In this document: piece by piece, positions 23,095-35,950 of the stretch
How the letters are laid out: each line of letters starts with the position of its first letter
Numbering within the stretch: the stretch's first letter is position 1
NCBI GenBank assembly: GCA_037039685.1
Contig: JAWNGF010000004.1
Location: 1,302,001 to 1,366,000 of the forward strand
DNA from: Ceratobasidium sp. AG-K
Taxonomy: Eukaryota; Basidiomycota; Agaricomycetes; Cantharellales; Ceratobasidiaceae
Reading direction: 5' to 3'
Length of the DNA stretch: 64,000 nucleotides
Made by a program: the position numbers and the translations under genes
The notes under the pieces: model-generated
What the model saw: only the letters and a program-made list of their open reading frames with translations
Databases searched by the model: none
Told to the model about the DNA's origin: nothing

Positions 23095-24464
23095 TCATAG
23101 CCACACGAAACTAGCTGGTTCTACAACTTCCCCGGCGGCCAGTCGAGCACGAGCCACGAGATTTCGTCCACCTTGGGTCTTTTCAAACATAACCAGTCCT
23201 CCACCAGTTTTGCCGGCCGCAGCAATATATTGCGTTCCTGGTCCCCCGTGGGCCATTGCTCGGATCTGATTTAGCCCAGTGTAAACCTGTGAAACAGATG
23301 AGACAACTCATAAGATAACTTAGTCCAAGTCTACCAACCTGGTTAACCAGCTCAAGCTTGCCAGACTTATCATAGCTGAAGATAGCAATTGTATCCCCAC
23401 GTGGATCAGGGGTTGCAGCCAAGTTGCTTTACGACCCACCATTATAAGTGACAGGGCGTGAATGCGGATAATGTGCTTACCGATTACTTGCATACAAAAG
23501 TCCTCGCTTCTCATCGAGAATGAGCTCAGCTGCGCCGAACGTCGAACTATTTGCTCCTTGGGGAACGATTGAGAGAGACGAAATCGTCTTCGGTTGCCGG
23601 GAGCTTCCGAGTGCAGGGAGTGTTTGAGATACCAAGGTCGAAGTCAGCTCGTTGAGAGTGTACAGGATATCTAAACGAGGTCGAATCAGCCAATAAGCTA
23701 GAATGGAATCGATGTACTTGCCTCCATGAACCGCGATATGCCTAGGGCCACTCCCCTTTACCTGTTCCACGAACCCACGAACAGTCCAGTTCGGCACGCC
23801 GGTCTGAATTGAAGGTGATTGGGCGAGCCGCCAAATCTTGTCGGCACCCTATATCAAAATCCGGACAATAATTGGCAAAGGAAGAGTTCTCAATCGTTAG
23901 CCTGGCGAAATATAGAGGGCTGAAGTTGCGCACAAGATCGGGGATGAGGACCTCGTTGCCAACTTCTACAGCCTGGTGCGGATGGGACACAGTCGCGTTG
24001 AACGTGATTCTTTGGGCGTGTGCTTCGTCGAGTGTAAAATCCGAGTTGAGAGGAATGAAAGCCCAGTTCCACTCGAGTACTGACAGCAAGCGCGATGGTC
24101 AGCCATGGGATTCAAACGCGGTTGGGAGAGAAGTACTCACGTCCATGACCGCAACATCCTTCGCTTTCGTTAGCCCAGCAATGTAAGCGGGGTCCGCACC
24201 AGTACTCGCACTGCTGGATTTCACAACCACCCCTTTCGAACGGTCGGTTATCGTGAACGTTGAGAGTCCACCCGCAGGGTTAAGCTCGTTTGTCGAAAGG
24301 AGAATAGAGCTATTGAGAGGGTGTGCTTCAATCCAGCTTGGGTTAGGACCAGAGTCCGAGGTACCGAGGACTGCAAGGTTGCTCGACGAGGGGTCGAATC
24401 GAACACTGGTGATGACCGAACTGTAAGCTCCAACAAGGAGAGTAAAGGCTTTTGACGCAACCAT
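23095..24464 (-). CDS. Lactonase, seven-bladed beta-propeller (6-phosphogluconolactonase/carboxymuconate cyclase-like)
   Basis: Enzymes of this fold open or close lactones (YkgB-type phosphogluconolactonases; carboxy-cis,cis-muconate cyclases). Propeller strands are visible throughout: LLVGAYSSVITSVRFDPSSS, NPSWIEAHPLNSSILLSTNE, FNATVSHPHQAVEVGNEVL, a motif GADKIWRL, GPRHIAVHGG, AELILDEKRGLLYASNR, PDPRGDTIAIFSYD and a C-terminus QIRAMAHGGPGTQYIAAAGK ending FVWL. Introns are short. It has no signal peptide, so it is probably cytosolic. Just after intron 1 the expected YSSGTGL...IPLNSD crosses frames at 24058-24060. Either one T is missing from the coding strand, or an acceptor eight bases further on is used, which loses the conserved YSSG. 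The substrate cannot be told. Confidence 0.8.
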
Positions 24465-24831
24465 GACAGACTCGAATTTGGGTGCACAGGTGACGGAGGG
24501 CAGGGGATTGCCTCGGAGTGCGTTTTATGGACACATAGGCGGCGTTTAGAAGCATAGAAACAAGCGAGCCTTGGCTAACTCCGTTCGCGAAGGCTGCGAA
24601 ATCCAATCCGAGGCGCGCTTGTTCTTCTCGAAGATGACGAAATACCACTGAGCCCTCTATAAATGGCATTTGGATCCGCACCAATCGCATGTCGTCCCGG
24701 CGACCATTTGAAGAGTACCGTATTGCGTTCACACTGAATTTAGTTAATATATTGTAATTATGTAGCAAAACTAAGTCTGGCACCCCTGTGAAACCTATGT
24801 CAAGTCTGTTCTCCAGCGATCTTCAAGAATC
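24465..24831. other. Intergenic, lactonase promoter side
   Basis: About 365 nt between the lactonase start and the 3' end of the aspartic protease gene. No gene seen. Confidence 0.5.
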
Positions 24832-26382
24832 TCAAGCGGCGAAGCCCATTCGTGCATTTCCTTGATCCCAAATGCTGTAATAATGCTTGAGAAGGCTACC
24901 ACCGACAAAATTCTGGTCGTAGCCCGCATTTATAAGCGTCTGGCATATCGTAGTGTTGTTTTTGAAAGGGCCAACGCTGAGTTCTTGGGGTGGTACTGAG
25001 AGAACGACCGACTATAAACGGTTGAGCACTGGCCCTGGAGCTGAGATCGCTTTACTCGCACCTTTCCGTCTTCGTCTTTGAAGGTAAATTCAATCCGCGC
25101 TTTAATTGAGGAGACCTCTGCACATGGAAGTCCATATGCGCCCTTGTCACCGAATGGTTTGATTTTCGGGGAGATTAGTGCATATAATGCTTCAGTCGTA
25201 TTCTTCGGGAACTGGAGCTAAACAAAAGCGTGAGCCGCATTCATACGAAAGATAGCGAACGTATGTATTTACGTTTGCCGTTCCTGAATCAAAGTAGAGC
25301 TGGCGAACTTGATTTAATTCATCATTTGTCTGGCCGTTGACTGCAAACCTGTGTGGATTCCAATTGCCAGAATCCCTACGCAAACGTTTGATCGAAGTGT
25401 TTTGCTATATTTGAGGAGCTTACCCATGCACCCTTGGGAATGGGAATATACTCCACTTTCTTCCCTTCCAGTCTCGACTCGTTCACTCCGCCAATTGTCA
25501 TCTCCGCTCCTCCTACGGTATTTGGCGTTAGCCAGAACCCCATGATTGCTTCAACCCATATCAGCAGTTGGTTTAGCACCATGTTGGCAGATTGACATAC
25601 GAGCAAGCCCATGCTGCACTAAGTTGGACCATAAGGAGTCTTTGGCCTTATATCCCATACCTAAAACAGTGATGAGAAATGACACAGAACTGTCTCTGAA
25701 ACGTGCATACCAACAACTCCATCAAATGGAGCGTCCCAAACCCAGCACTTTGGTTGGTGATCAAGTACAGGTCCATCGGCATTGGAGGTAAGCCTGCGAT
25801 TGAAACGGTGTCGCGAACTCGGGAGTACACCAGCCAGTCAGAGAACTGTCTCAGCCTCAAGTCAGAGGTATCGCAAGCACTGAGGACATGGACGTACACT
25901 CGGGTCAACCCCAACTCCAGTGGCAAACTCGGCATAATATGCATCGTCGTAATCGTAGAAAGTAGAGGAAAGATTGCGGTTAAACTTATTGTGATTCTGG
26001 CAATCATCGCAGGAAAGGTCTGCCCGGGCCGCAGTCAGAATTACGCTCACAATTGAACAAGTGCGTTACCTGGGACTGTGGCGTCTATACTTCCCGTGTC
26101 GAATACCACGTTGAATTTCTGTGGGGGAGTACCCACTTGAACCTCACCGTACCACCTGGAGCGAATCATGGCAAACAAGGTCTAGATGCGAGACGCATAT
26201 ACTCACTGCAACTCGGTGCCATCGTAGTAATTCTTCAGAGGAACGTTCTGCTTTGGTAAATCCCTCTCAGAGAACCTATTGGGAGCGGAGCGACTTGAAA
26301 GTTTAAGCTGGACCGGTTGGGGAACGGCAAGTACACTTTGCGCCGCCGCTCCAAGTATGGTTGCGGTGAGTAGAAGGGACAT
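24832..26382 (-). CDS. Secreted aspartic protease, peptidase family A1 (one probable frame break)
   Basis: A pepsin-fold acid endopeptidase. The start at 26382 gives a signal peptide (MSLLLTATILGAAAQSVLA) and a short propeptide. The first catalytic loop is VQVGTPPQKFNVVFDTGSID; SCDDCQNHNKFN with LSSTFYDYD follows, then YYAEFATGVG (flap side). The second half has the strand GGAEMTIGGVNESRLEGKKV, the second catalytic loop QLYFDSGTAN (DSG rather than the commoner DTG) and a C-terminus SIWDQGNARMGFAA. At least seven introns. At 25738-25740 the frame breaks: SAGF and DAPFDGVVG lie in different frames, one base apart, in a T3/G3 stretch of the coding strand. Fold and both Asp residues are clear, so I read it as an intact gene with a base error, though a recent pseudogene cannot be excluded. 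Confidence 0.84.
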
Positions 26383-26679
26383 CGTAGCACTACTTGAGAA
26401 GTGTGTCGTTGCCCTTTCTGACATCCCAGCTGCCCATTTTATACCTGATTTCGCCCTTGTGATTGCTATGCCGTGGTGTGTTGCGAGAGAAGCGTCCGAA
26501 GCCACACAGCTTTGCCCACTCACATATTTGTTTAGGCGGACTCGGATCACACAAGTGCATGGATGGATCAGTATCAATTCATGGATAACGAGAGGATTTC
26601 GAAACATTTAGGCTCAACTGTGTGAAATATGATTCCTTCAGAAGAGACTCACGCAAAGGCAGTGCGAATTACTCAGAAT

Positions 26680-29509
26680 CTAATTACCAGCCTCCAACTG
26701 CTCCTTTTTCCATTGCTCAAGAATCTCCTTCTCGCGTTCCAATCTCAACATTTGTTCTTCATACGCAGCTTCGTTCTGCTTCCGTTGCTCCTCGCGCCGA
26801 GCCAGACCGGCTGGTGTATTGTCCATGTAGTATAACGATGCTGACTGGGGGGTAGCAATGCCACTGCTGCTAGTCTGGGTGCCGGCACCAGGGCCGTAGA
26901 CATCCGGGTTGCCGAGGTGCAAGTCAATAAACTCGAGTGCGTCTTCCATTCCATTTCCCCCGTTTTGGCGCTGTGAAAGAGTGTTTGTTCGACTTGCATT
27001 CCAAGTATCATCTTTGATTTTTGTCAGACGTCGGTCACTGTCATGCTTGCGACTCACTTTCTATTTTCCAAAGCTTGGTGTGCAAGGCCTTGGCATCTTC
27101 GATTGTAACTGTCTCTCCATCCTTGTTGGAGGACGTCATCGTCAGAAGAAATTCGGCCTCTCCTGTGCATAGACGGTGAGCACCGGAAGAAACCTTCATG
27201 TGACGCACATACCCATATCCATAATAAAATCCTTTCCACGACGCGGGTTCGGAACGAGAGTCGGCATGAGCTTCTCAAGGTCAACCCCGGGGAGCTCTTT
27301 CTCAATGCAATCCCGAACTTGAAAGTGGGACCACATCGAGGGCGGGTTGTACGTAAGTGTCTTGAGCTCCTCAGGCCGAGCACTTTGCTTCGCCGCCACT
27401 AAACCAACCAGCTTGAATATACCTCCTAGCTTATAGAGTAAGCTCACACACCTATAAGTCCCCACAGCTTATCGTAAAACGCCTTGGCCCCCTTCTCACT
27501 GAGTGCCTTGTCGGTGCCCGCCAGTCTATCCTTCTGAGATTCCAAACATCGCTGAATAAATACCGGCTCCTCTAGCTCGCACATTTGTTTGCCAGATTCG
27601 AAAGGTGCAAGTTTGGCGGGATCGATCTTGCTCGACGTCTTGCCCACCCAAGCACGAAAGTCCTCGTTAGACCAGGTCGCTGGAGATGCTTCGGAGTTTG
27701 TGGATTTGGAGACCGTGGTAACTCGGAACGGGCCAACGTAGGTGAGGGTATTCTGGGATATGCTATGTCGGCCAAGAATAGCTGGTTTGAATAAATGCAC
27801 TCACGTTGGAATGAGGCGCGTCTACAAGGTGAGGCGAAACATGCGCAATAACAACCGTCTTGCATTGACGAGTAGCCTCAACGTCGAACACTGGCTACAA
27901 AACAATCAGTTTGAAACTCGAAATGAACACAGTGTAGAGGCGAACTTTGAGTGCGAATGTCAACTTGGAGTTCCTGAATCCCGTTCGGTCACACAAGAAC
28001 ACAAGAGCGACTCAAGATGATACTTGCCTATAGGGTATATGCTGAAAGCCAACTTTCCCATCTCCCTTCAGCGAACGCTCCGCTTCGACCAGCGCACGAC
28101 CTCGAACACAATCTTTCAACACCATGAGAGATGTGTTGATTAACCGAGCCTGGCCCCAAGATCAACGATTTTCAGCGAGGCAAGAGAAGTAGAGACTGAC
28201 CTCGTCCATTCGTTCCTTTGTATGTGCCGACCTGTCCGCTGCACGTTCTGAACCAGCTAAATCAACAAGCACCAGTCGGCCAGGCTCGGCGGAAGGTACG
28301 AGGGTGTTGATGACGGTAATGGTGAGTACGCAGTGGCTAAGGTTAAAACAGGGATTAAAGGATATTATCATGTATATGCACGGGGACGTACGATCGAGAA
28401 GAGGTTTCGTTTTTTAGAGTGGCGGATGTGCGCCGGTGCGATGCAGCACTCAAAACCAGCTCCGTCAACTGCTTTGTATTTTTCACCGGTACGACCTTGG
28501 CTGAAACTCGAACGTCTCCAAACTAGCACCAAAGTTATTTTCATCCAACCCTAGAAAGAGCTCTGGCTCACCTTGTCCTCTGCGATATCAACCGAAGCCC
28601 CGTTCCCGTCCGCGTCGCGATCAAGCAAATCGGTGACCTTGTTTCCGAGCAACTCGTACAGGCTCACGCCAATCCAAAATATGTCCTGCGAAGGAACCGA
28701 GATTTGGGAAAGTGGGATGAAGCATAAGATTCAGCTGCCGAGAAGATGTTACGGGAGATGATTTCTTCGAGCGAAGATATAGTATAAGTCTGTTTTCGTA
28801 CGTCAAATGAGATATTTTCTGAAGAACCTGGCTGACGTGCTCACCTTGCCAGATCCGGTCTGGTAGGGGGTTACAAACGTTAGGATAAGTAATTAGAACA
28901 TAATGAGATGCCTCTCACGAACCTGACCGTATCTACGCGGATGAAATGGCTAAGTTATTCTCGGAGCAAGGATATGCACATGGGGGAGGACTCACGCGAG
29001 AATACAACCCACCCCGCCTCCGAGAGCCGTATCAAGTAACTGGAAGGACGTGTTCAGGAAAGCGCCAAGGCAGGCGTACGATTACTTACACCAGGCTTCA
29101 CGACCAACGACTCGTACACATGCTCACTGCTACTCTGAGGACCGAATGCAAAGTCTCCATCGAACGACTTGTGCTGGATGGTTGGACCGGACCACTATCA
29201 AGCGATTTCAGTAATACAACAACAGTAATACTAGACAAGCTACCTTTGCCGCTGGCACATGCACAAACATCTTCCTCCCTCTAGCGTGTACACCGGCAAT
29301 GGATGTTTTCCATCGGCCATTTCGCTTTCTAGGAATGGACGCGTGCGGAGAGCAACCGTGACTACTTGCTTTGGCTCCGAGTCCCCATCCGTGGCCGGCT
29401 TTCTGGTATCCACTTCTTGATCTACTGGAGGATTAGAACCAAGCCAAGTGTCTATCAGTTTAGTCAAGGCCTCTTGGTGTTTCTCGATAGCAGCGACAGA
29501 AAGAGACAT
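26680..29509 (-). CDS. Kinesin motor protein, kinesin-13-like, many introns
   Basis: A microtubule motor with an N-terminal-proximal motor domain. The start at 29509 (MSLSVAAIEKHQEALTKLID) is followed by VVTVALRTRPFLESEM (first motor strand), then GGGVGCILAYGQTGSGKTYT (P-loop), SLYELLGNKVTDLLDRD, a switch II block RLVLVDLAGSERAADRS, LKDCVRGRALVEAE and KTVVIAHVSPHLVDAPH. A C-terminal region (WSNEDFRAWVG, SMWSHFQVRDCIEKELPGVD) ends in a coiled coil (RREEQRKQNEAAYEEQMLRL). The P-loop is assembled from micro-exons of 10 nt (28923-28932) and 15 nt (28845-28859). The motor resembles fungal kinesins related to kinesin-13, but the assignment to a class is tentative. Exon 28996 upward ends in GC, completing Ala across the junction. 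Confidence 0.85.
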
Positions 29510-30005
29510 GGTTCAAGTTTTCCAAGTCCGTTGGTTTAAGGCGGGGTATGAGACAGGCATCAAGCTCCTTGCCGTTGGTTTATTTATACTCTCGTCGCAT
29601 GGTCGCCGGATCAATGGCACCTATCAGAATTGAGTATCACAAGGTTCGACACACGCTTGTTTGGACCCCGATTTGAACTCTGACAACCAACGCGAACAGG
29701 TTCGGTATAGCTTTGTAACGAAAAAGGAATTAGCTCTAGGATCTTATTGTCAACGGCGCGAGCCGCGCTTGGGTGGATTGTGATTGGACGTTCACCCCGC
29801 GGTCACGATGAGGTAAGATAGTGCTTAGGCGCCAGAGTCGGTTGCGTCTGTTTGGCTCTAGCGCCACTGGTCCATCTCGTCTTTCCCACTCGGCCCAAAT
29901 CGACGCGAAGTAAGTCCAAGTCGAATCATCCATATCTATACATTCCAAACCATCGCCTTCGAACAGCACAGACTAAACGGCGAACTTTTTTTTTAGATTA
30001 TAACC
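29510..30005. promoter_or_regulatory. Divergent promoter region, kinesin / ATP18
   Basis: About 500 nt between two start codons on opposite strands. A T-run (29989-29996) lies just before the ATP18 start. No gene seen. Confidence 0.45.
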
Positions 30006-30303
30006 ATGTCTCTCTTTGGCTTCCGTAAATGGCCGACACCCGTAAGTCACCCGGTTGTCCCGAACGACTCGATCTGATACCGTGAGCTAGGTCGCTAGGC
30101 CGATGGCTCCCTTTGCCGCTGCGACTGTTATCACGTACTATCTCGTGGCCAAGCTCCAGGATGCGGGCGTTAGGTGTACGTCAGACCCGTTAGGGTTGAG
30201 CTGTGATGTGCTGACGGTGATGATTTGTTTAGCTGAGGAGCACAGGAACAGCCCCAAGAACCCCTATGCGGCTCAGATTGCGGCTACCAAGGCTCATCAC
30301 TAG
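30006..30303 (+). CDS. ATP18: Mitochondrial F1Fo-ATP synthase subunit j (i/j)
   Basis: A tiny inner-membrane subunit of the Fo part of ATP synthase. Exons are 30006-30041, 30091-30175 and 30233-30303; all phases agree and give 63 aa. It begins MSLFGFRKWPTP, followed by VARPMAPFAAATVITYYLV (the single membrane helix) and AEEHR-type ending RNSPKNPYAAQIAATKA. Length and the RKWPTP start match fungal Atp18. The second donor is gtacgt at 30176; an earlier GT at 30174 would put a stop after the junction. It diverges from the kinesin gene. Confidence 0.92.
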
Positions 30304-30465
30304 GCTACTATTGCATTAAATCCTTGTTGGCGATGGTCGTAAAATAGAATGGGAGGAGTTCCCGCGTTCATGGAGTAAACGTGCGAAGGTGTGCAATATT
30401 TTCTAATCAGAGGAGTGTGCATACGGATCCATGAGAGTTATTCAATGGTAAGTACTCGAGCCGAG

Positions 30466-30920
30466 TTAGAAATCTTCGATTCGGTAAACCTCATATGCGG
30501 GCTCCTCGTACGGATGCGCCTGGTGCGATATAAGTCAACGTCCTGATCCAGGTAATAAAACTAACCTTGCGAAGCTCCTGGATCACTTTCTTGATTGTCT
30601 CGGCTCCTCCAGAAACAACCACCTCTGCCTTTTCCTCTTCGACCGTTTCCCCCTGATCTACCTGTCCTATGGCGGGGTTCGCTCCTGTCATGGGTCTAAA
30701 CTGGCCCACGCCTCGAGAGACAAATGCGCATTCCTCGTACAGCCCGATCTACTCGAATCAATTTATTCTAATTAAACTTCCCACATCCTGACGTCAACCA
30801 ACTTGCCTGGCCAACCGTACCAATTTCCGGAGGGATGGAGTTGAAAAGTGCAGAAAGCACGCGCTGAGTCTGTCCAACCGGACTAAAGAATATAAGCTTG
30901 TACCGTGTAGCAGCAGACAT
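30466..30920 (-). CDS. Nif3-like protein (NGG1-interacting factor 3, PII-like insertion domain family)
   Basis: A small protein matching the stand-alone PII/CutA-like domain of the Nif3/YqfO family. It reads MSAATRYKLIFFSPVGQTQR, ALFNSIPPEIGT, IGLYEECAFVSRGVGQFRP, TGANPAIGQVDQGETVEEE and a C-terminal HPYEEPAYEVYRIEDF. The GQFRP, GANPAIG and HPYEEPAYEV blocks are diagnostic. It is about 110 aa with two introns. I chose gttggc (right after ACG) as the first donor because IGT-IGLYEECAF then matches the family; a GC donor ten bases later is possible. Biochemical function is unknown in general; metal binding by the larger family members is known. Its start is 45 nt from the stop of YAR1, on the same strand. 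Confidence 0.83.
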
Positions 30921-30964
30921 GATGGTCGAAGCGTCCGAATCAGTTTGATCATTAATGCATTTAT

Positions 30965-31520
30965 TCAGGTTTCTTTCATTTGCCGATCCCCGTCCTCTTC
31001 TTCTACCACCTCGTCCGTCGCACCCTCCTTGACGCCGTCGTCTCCAATGACCATGGCGCCAATCATCCACTGTGCACCTTCGTCCCACTCTGCCATTTCC
31101 GCTTCGCCCAGGGGTGTCCTTCCTACTGCGTTCTTGACGTCGATCAGGGATGGTTGGGCACCAGCAAGTTTTTGGACGACTGCGAGGTGTTTGTTGGTTG
31201 CTGCCCAGTGAAGGGCTGTGGATTTGGAGTTGTTGAGTACGGAGAGGAGGGATTGTGGGACGAGGGGGAGTAGGTAGGTTAGTACCTCTGCAACGGCCAA
31301 TAGTTCAGCAATAAGGCTCAGAGAAAAGACTGAATGAGAATTGCCTACCTTCGTGACCATTCGCACAAGTCATATGCAGAACTGTATTCCCATTCTCGTC
31401 TCGTGCGCTCGCAGCCGCCTCGGCGCCAAATTTCTCGACGAAAGCACGCACATCATCGAGATCCCCATACCGACACGAAAGAAGAAGCTCCTCGTAGTCT
31501 TCGTTTGTAGGTGAAGTCAT
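30965..31520 (-). CDS. YAR1: Ankyrin-repeat protein Yar1 (Rps3 chaperone)
   Basis: Yar1 is a dedicated chaperone of ribosomal protein Rps3. The start at 31520 reads MTSPTNEDYEELLLSCRYGD. Ankyrin units follow: DENGNTVLHMTCANGHEE, KSTALHWAATNKHLAVVQKL and VGRTPLGEAEMAEWDEGAQW, then an acidic C-terminus (EVVEEEDGDRQMKET). One intron of about 60 nt splits the first repeat; G|AG joins GHE to EVL. Length (about 165 aa) and the acidic tail after WDEGA fit Yar1 well. It diverges from SPP2 with about 140 nt between the two starts, so a shared promoter is likely. With KRI1 and POP3 it is the third ribosome/RNA-biogenesis gene in this 12 kb. Confidence 0.88.
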
Positions 31521-31656
31521 AGCAAGGTATTATTCGCTAGTACGACAATTTAGGATAAGTTAGCGGTGGTCGATCACCAAGAATTTTATGCTAGATAAGA
31601 TAAGATCCACTCACACTGGCACCGCCACACTCCACTCCTCGTGGCCGACGACCACC

Positions 31657-33173
31657 ATGACTTCCAAAGTCTCATTCACGGTCCGTCCGCCTCCACAGAC
31701 GTTCGACACGGACACGCCCGAAACTTCCCGACCGGGCTCGGCGTCGCCTGATTCAGACCCCGTACGAGTCCCACATCGGCCTGCCACGAGTAGCCCACTC
31801 GCGTCTGCCTCGACCCGACCCAAACCCGGAAAACGCCAATGGGAGTCGTACACCGCTGCAGACAGCAGCGACGAAGATGAACCCGAAACGGAGGAGATGA
31901 TTACCGGATTCGACGCAATGGGCGTCCAGCGGTGCGTATATTCTTTCCCCGTCGGACAGTGTGTTAAAACTCACGCAGCCCCTAGACTGGACGAATCGAA
32001 AAATAAACCCAAGGGCCCGCTTGTTATTCCTGCGCAAAAGAATCGAGATTGGCGTGCCGAGTCGATGGCGCGTCGGAGGCAGGCGATGAATGGGTTCGTC
32101 CCGGACGGTGCGAGGGTGGCGACTGGGAAGGATGGCAGTCAGGGTGGAATGGGCACGCGTGGGACGATTAATGATGGGCCCCAGTTGAGTGGGCTGATTG
32201 TTAACGTGAAGCGGGAGGAGGTCAAGGAGGAAGCGGTTGACATTGAGATGGATGAAGTCAAGGAGGAGGAACCCGCCAGGGAGGAACCGATGGACGAAGA
32301 CCAGAGGGCTCTGCGCGCGCTGCTCAGCGGGTCTAACGGAGACGATAAACCCAAGATCGAACTTGATGCCATTCACCTGGAGGATGGGCCTGCATGGCAT
32401 CAAGCCCAGTCGGAAGCGGACGCATTCAAGGAGGACCTCGCGAGGCGGCCCGATGAGGTTTGTCTATCTATTTATTATCCGCTTTCATCCAACTAATATT
32501 GTTTTTAGTCTACACTGGCAGACTACGAACGCGTACCCATCGAATTATTTGGTGAAGCCATGCTCCGTGGGATGGGTCACGTCCCAGGCAAAGCAGCCTC
32601 CAAGTCTGGCGCTGGGCGCATCGAGCCTTACATTCCCGAATCTCGCCCTGCGTTGCTTGGTATCGGCGCCAAACCTCGGCCGCAAGACGAGAACGAGGAC
32701 AAGAATGGAAAGAAGAGGTTCACCAGACCGGACAAGCGTTATGTTCCGGTGGTTAAAACCGAGCGAAATGGGTCTGGCGCGGTGAGTGCTAAGCTGATTG
32801 GTTCATGGATCATTTGCTTATTTTATTATCGCAGAGCTCCCGCAGGACTTCGAGGTCACGTTCTGGGTCGCCTAGCCGCGGAAGTCGGAGGGACCGTGAT
32901 ATGGACCGGAGGGAGAGCTATCGTGACGAACGGCGCGACAAGGACAGGGAACGGGACAGGGACAGGGATAGAGACCGGGATGGGCGAAGAGAAAAGGACA
33001 AGGAGCGCGAACGGGATAGGGATAGAGACCGACGAGACCGCGACTACGACTCGGACCGTACGCGCGACAGGCGGCGGGAGTACGATAGCGACCGGGACCG
33101 CGAACGTCGACGAGACTATGATAGCGATAGGGACCGCAGGCGAGACCGAGACCGTGATGGTCGCCGACGGTAA
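31657..33173 (+). CDS. SPP2: Spliceosome G-patch factor Spp2 (GPKOW/MOS2 type)
   Basis: Spp2 binds and activates the helicase Prp2 before the first splicing step. Exons are 31657-31931, 31988-32458, 32509-32781 and 32835-33173; all phases agree. The start MTSKVSFTVRPPP is the usual short start; a longer reading begins at 31588 with no similarity. EMITGFDAMGVQR and PLVIPAQKNRDWRAESMARR precede an acidic stretch. The G-patch core is DYERVPIELFGEAMLRGMGH, and after it come RPALLGIGAKP and RPDKRYVPVV. The last exon is an Arg/Asp/Glu-rich tail with many RDRDRD and RREYDSDRDR-type repeats, longer than in yeast Spp2 and typical of basidiomycete or animal forms. Nuclear. Confidence 0.9.
32910..33170 (+). 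repeat. RD/RE-rich low-complexity coding repeat in SPP2
   Basis: Imperfect gacagggacagggatagaga-type units encode alternating Arg-Asp/Glu dipeptides and two DSDR... blocks. It forms the C-terminal tail of SPP2. Confidence 0.8.
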
Positions 33174-34204
33174 ACCGGCTTGATCTTGGATGTGGCTTGA
33201 CGATCTACGGAAATGCATGACTTGGCGGTTTGGACTGCGCCGCATAGAAGCGTGTGTTCTGAGTAGTTATGACGCAATGGTTATGTTTAACGTATGTGTG
33301 TTTCTCGGCTGTAACGTACAAGCAGATGATACGCATTATTACGGTTGTTGCGTTTACATTGTGGGAAATGACGTATATCCGCCTCTTGGCTCTGTCATCA
33401 AACAACAAACTACAAATACAGCATGTTATCCGTTCAACATATTTGTCCTCATGACAGCCTAGAGTGGACAAACGGGGCCGACAAGCCCGCGAAACTACGG
33501 CTTTCATGATCTAAATGTCAACATGCAGGGTCGACCAATACTAATAGAGTTTCATCCCAGATCTCGTGTTCGTGTTGTTTTTATCGTTTCGCGTTTGCGG
33601 GGGCCCGGATCTCAAGCCTCGAGGTCACGCGCCTCGTTTCGATTGCGGGCCTCGGGTGCGAGCTGGGAGCGAGATAGCCACCGGCGACTGGGCGTGCGTG
33701 GCTCGAGGGCCGGGTAGTGGCTCGGCCCGCAGTAAATCAGGCAAGATGAGCGGCCGAGTAACGAGTCATATGCCGATTCGGCGCGAATCAATGCGATGAG
33801 TCGCAACAAAAATGGGGTATGAATGCGCCTTATCGGTGGTCGCGTGGTATCGGTATCCATGCCGGAATACCTTCGGTTCCCACGAACCGTGGCGGGAGCA
33901 CACCATCAGAGCCCTTGATGTCAGCAGGTGTACCGCAGTCGCAGCATAGAGGCAGCACAGCGGTCGTGCTGAATACTGCAACATGGTGCCCATCGAACGT
34001 CGTCAGAAGTATTCGAAGCCATACTTGAATTGCACATAGCCCCAACACGAGGCGGCGCACAAGAGGTCGCTGAAAGGGGCGGCCCTGACAGTCGGCGCTT
34101 GTTTGAACCCCGGACTGGGGCCAAACACGGCAGTAAATAAGAGTTGATAGTCGCCCCATTCGAGGCTTCATTCACCCCACTACCACCCACCTTTCATTTT
34201 CAGC
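33174..34204. other. Intergenic region, about 1 kb, upstream of the subtilase
   Basis: GC-rich in the middle (33590-33730). It contains the promoter of the subtilisin-like protease. I see no gene, repeat or RNA. Confidence 0.55.
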
Positions 34205-35950
<1,746 letters not shown>

